From: CAYUEQ01 sp964443805
Lineage (GTDB): Bacteria; Bacillota_I; Bacilli_A; RF39; UBA660
Direction: 5' to 3'
Assembly: GCA_964443805.1 (NCBI GenBank)
Contig: CAYUEQ010000050.1
Location: 1 to 5,797 of the forward strand
DNA length: 5,797 nt
Shown: positions 4,446 through 5,797 of the stretch, piece after piece
Position numbering within the stretch: position 1 is the stretch's first letter
Layout: each line of letters begins with the position of its first letter
Translations under genes and position numbers: made by a program
The notes under the pieces: generated by a model
The model's input: only the letters and a program-made list of their open reading frames with translations
What the model was told of the DNA's origin: nothing
The model's database searches: none

Positions 4446-4466
4446 ATATAGATATAATTTCTATAT
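4446..4466 (+). promoter_or_regulatory. XRE gene promoter with an overlapping inverted repeat (candidate operator)
   Basis: TATAAT (4453-4458) is a perfect -10, 21 bases before the XRE start. It sits between the arms ATATAGA (4446-4452) and TCTATAT (4460-4466), a perfect 7-bp inverted repeat with a 7-base centre. This is where a dimeric repressor would block its own promoter. The -35 is unclear: TGGTCA (4428-4433) would be 19 bases away. Confidence 0.5.
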
Positions 4467-4467
4467 A

Positions 4468-4475
4468 AGAAGGTG
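4468..4475 (+). promoter_or_regulatory. Ribosome binding site of the XRE gene
   Basis: AGAAGGTG, with the AAGG core 6 bases before the ATG at 4480. Confidence 0.65.
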
Positions 4476-4479
4476 CAAT

Positions 4480-4836
4480 ATGTTAAGAGGAGACCGCTTA
4501 AAAAATCTACGAATAGAAAAAAATTTAACTCAAACAGAATTAGGTAATATGATAGGTGTAAAAAAATCAACCATCTCATGTTATGAAAATGGAGTTAGAG
4601 TTCCATCTTTAGAGCATTTAATAGATATAATTCATATTTTTGGAATATCTGCAGATTATTTAATTGGAAATGATCATCTAGTAATTAAAGAAGAATCAGA
4701 GCCATTTGTAGCAACTCCATTAAGTAAAGAAGAATTAATATTTTTAGAAGAATTAAAGAAAAATAAATTTGTATACGAAATTATATTAGAAGACCCAAAA
4801 AGAGCAGCAGAATTAATTATAAAAAAAATAGGTTAA
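4480..4836 (+). CDS. XRE-family helix-turn-helix transcriptional regulator
   Basis: 118 residues. An N-terminal XRE/Cro-type helix-turn-helix spans about 7-62: RLKNLRIEKNLTQTELGNMI (6-25), recognition helix region KKSTISCYENGVRVPS (28-43), then the closing helices ending ISADYLIGND (56-65). A short charged linker follows (66-79), then a helical tail LSKEELIFLEELKKNKFVYE (81-100), probably for dimerisation. Residues 101-118 (IILEDPKRAAELIIKKIG) resemble tails of chromosomal XRE proteins in Bacilli. It binds DNA in the cytoplasm. The inverted repeat over its own -10 suggests autorepression. Its targets are unknown; it has its own terminator, so it is not co-transcribed with its neighbours. It lies 88 bases after the ssb fragment, but nothing ties it to the transglutaminase cassette. 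Confidence 0.92.
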   Translation: MLRGDRLKNLRIEKNLTQTELGNMIGVKKSTISCYENGVRVPSLEHLIDIIHIFGISADYLIGNDHLVIKEESEPFVATPLSKEELIFLEELKKNKFVYEIILEDPKRAAELIIKKIG

Positions 4837-4853
4837 AATTAATCTATTTTTTT
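4822..4853 (+). terminator. Intrinsic terminator of the XRE gene
   Basis: AAAAAAATAG at 4822-4831 pairs with CTATTTTTTT at 4844-4853. The stem extends inward through a G-T pair and two A-T pairs to a loop near 4835-4840. The T run is seven long. The stop TAA (4834-4836) is at the edge of the loop. Confidence 0.8.
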
Positions 4854-4865
4854 AATTTCTAAACA

Positions 4866-4871
4866 TATAAT
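4866..4871 (+). promoter_or_regulatory. Candidate -10 of the deacetylase-like gene
   Basis: TATAAT, 16 bases before the ATG at 4888. A start site near 4878 would give a leader of about 10 bases beginning at the ribosome site. No good -35 is visible. Confidence 0.4.
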
Positions 4872-4876
4872 TTTAT

Positions 4877-4883
4877 AGGTGAT
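4877..4883 (+). promoter_or_regulatory. Ribosome binding site of the deacetylase-like gene
   Basis: AGGTGAT lies 4-5 bases before the ATG at 4888. A GTG at 4879 opens the frame three codons earlier, but it lies inside this site, so 4888 is preferred. Confidence 0.65.
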
Positions 4884-4887
4884 CTTA

Positions 4888-5670
4888 ATGAAAGATGTTG
4901 TAAAGATTATATGTTTAACAATTCTTATATTGCTAAGTTTTTATTATACAGATAAAGTTGCTGTAATGGTTCAAAATAATAATCCGATAGTAAAAGAAAT
5001 TAATAGACAAAAAAATAGATATGAAACTACTCCGATTGATGCAATTGTAGATGGTTCGACTATAATACCAGGGATATCAGGGAAATCAGTCAATGTTATT
5101 AAAAGTTTTAAAAATATGAAAAAAGTAGGAGAATTTAATGAACATTATTTAATCTATGATGATGTAACACCATCTATTTCAATACTAAATAATTTAGATA
5201 AAATTATTATTAGTGGAAATCCTAAAAATAATGATGTTTCAATAATTATTAAAGATAATAATACTATATTTGATTACTTTACAACAAATGATCTAAAAGC
5301 AAATATATTATTTACTGAAGATATGACTATAAAAAACAATAGCTTAGAATATATAAATCATGAAACAACCAAAACAAAATTTAACAATGTAGAAAGTTTA
5401 TTTAATAAAAATAAAATTAATAAAAACATTTGTGTAATAGAAAACAACTTAAATATTTGCGAGAACTATAATAAACACTTAGTAATGCCATATTTATCAC
5501 TTACTTCAAGTAACATTATCGATATTAAAAATAATATCAAAAAAGGTTCTATAATATTAATAAAAGATACTGCTAAATTAACTGATATTAAAATTTTAAT
5601 AAAACAAATAAATTATTTAGATTATGATATTGTCCATTTAAGCGAATTGATTTCAGAAATTAGACCATAA
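4888..5670 (+). CDS. Membrane-anchored, probably inactive polysaccharide deacetylase (NodB)-like protein
   Basis: 260 residues. It begins with a short charged stretch and one hydrophobic segment (about 6-20, IICLTILILLSFYYT), a signal anchor or uncleaved signal peptide that would place the rest outside the membrane. A middle block (about 55-95: GSTIIPGISGKSVNVIKSFKNM, then EFNEHYLIYDD) resembles the region preceding NodB domains in related Bacilli proteins, from memory. The C-terminal part ends KKGSIILIKDTAKLTDIKIL (about 218-237) and DIVHLSELI (about 246-254). This mirrors the last NodB strand-helix-strand, where active enzymes have PGSIILLHD and FVTLSELL. The metal-binding Asp-Asp and HxxxH motifs are missing, and the His of LLHD is Lys here, so catalysis is unlikely. 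It may be a structural or carbohydrate-binding relative acting at the cell wall. Sampled GC is low (about 15% in one 60-base line). The family call is from pattern memory and moderately sure. Confidence 0.6.
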   Translation: MKDVVKIICLTILILLSFYYTDKVAVMVQNNNPIVKEINRQKNRYETTPIDAIVDGSTIIPGISGKSVNVIKSFKNMKKVGEFNEHYLIYDDVTPSISILNNLDKIIISGNPKNNDVSIIIKDNNTIFDYFTTNDLKANILFTEDMTIKNNSLEYINHETTKTKFNNVESLFNKNKINKNICVIENNLNICENYNKHLVMPYLSLTSSNIIDIKNNIKKGSIILIKDTAKLTDIKILIKQINYLDYDIVHLSELISEIRP

Positions 5671-5684
5671 AAATCAACCTACTC

Positions 5685-5713
5685 TTGATGATACTATAAA
5701 AATTGGATATAAT
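5685..5713 (+). promoter_or_regulatory. Sigma-A-type promoter for the last gene
   Basis: TTGATG (5685-5690), a 17-base spacer, then a perfect TATAAT (5708-5713). This is the best-formed two-part promoter in the window. The start site would be near 5720, 16 bases before the ATG at 5736. Confidence 0.65.
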
Positions 5714-5735
5714 AACTACATAAAGTAGGGATTAA

Positions 5736-5797
5736 ATGAACTATATAAAAAAGTATGTAAAAAAACAAACAACAATTATAGTACTATCAATAATACT
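5736..5797 (+). CDS. N-terminus of a probable membrane protein (partial)
   Basis: ATG at 5736, preceded by AGTAGGG (5724-5730) at 5 bases and by a good promoter. The 20 codons visible encode a basic start (NYIKKYVKKQ) followed by a hydrophobic run (TTIIVLSII) that reaches the window edge. This is the pattern of a positive-inside first membrane helix. Transporter permeases and ABC exporters often start this way, but the family cannot be named from so few residues. Confidence 0.6.
   Translation, partial: MNYIKKYVKKQTTIIVLSII

Noticed and set aside
5673..5689. Terminator after the deacetylase-like gene (ATCAA with TTGAT)
   Set aside because: Five pairs only and no T run; the right arm is also part of the -35 of the next promoter.
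5678..5729. CCTACT pairing with AGTAGG to hide the last gene's ribosome site
   Set aside because: Six pairs over a 40-base loop, and the left arm lies upstream of the predicted start site near 5720, so it would be absent from the main transcript.

Overview
The window is a short, AT-rich, densely packed stretch with all recognisable genes on the + strand. It looks like a low-GC Firmicutes/Bacilli genome. The supporting points are SpoVS, a SufB of the Bacillus type, strong AGGAGG-like ribosome sites, and A-tract/hairpin/T-tract terminators. Uncultured gut lineages of the Erysipelotrichales/RF39 kind would fit, but no taxonomic marker gene is present, so this is an inference. The standard bacterial code applies: tryptophans in the conserved proteins are read from TGG, and the sufB TGA stop is followed directly by TAA.

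Layout. Positions 1-59 may be the tail of an upstream gene. A flavodoxin-family protein follows (93-548), then a 187-base gap containing an 11-codon reading frame, then spoVS (736-996) with a terminator at its end. Next is a stand-alone sufB (1032-2330) with terminators on both sides and an extended -10 promoter so close to its ATG that the mRNA may be leaderless. Then come a short ssb (2496-2828), a transglutaminase-fold protein (2870-4234), and a headless second copy of the 3' end of ssb (4269-4391). The window closes with an XRE-type regulator (4480-4836), a membrane-anchored protein resembling a degenerate polysaccharide deacetylase (4888-5670), and the first 20 codons of a probable membrane protein (from 5736).

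Most interesting structure. The transglutaminase gene is bracketed by a perfect 92-bp direct repeat made of ssb codons 72-102 (2709-2800 and 4269-4360). Left of the repeat, only the first copy is ssb. Right of it, both copies continue with homologous ssb tails, but four consecutive codons differ synonymously and each tail has its own stop and terminator. This is the arrangement expected if a roughly 1.56-kb circular cassette, carrying a foreign ssb 3' end plus one cargo gene, recombined into the 3' end of a resident ssb. The insertion would have kept ssb intact by supplying a substitute tail. No recombinase is encoded in the window.

Working together. Apart from ssb and its displaced tail, the genes look like separate transcription units rather than one operon: intrinsic terminators follow spoVS, sufB, ssb, the ssb fragment and the XRE gene. 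In four of those five hairpins the stop codon of the gene lies inside the terminator.
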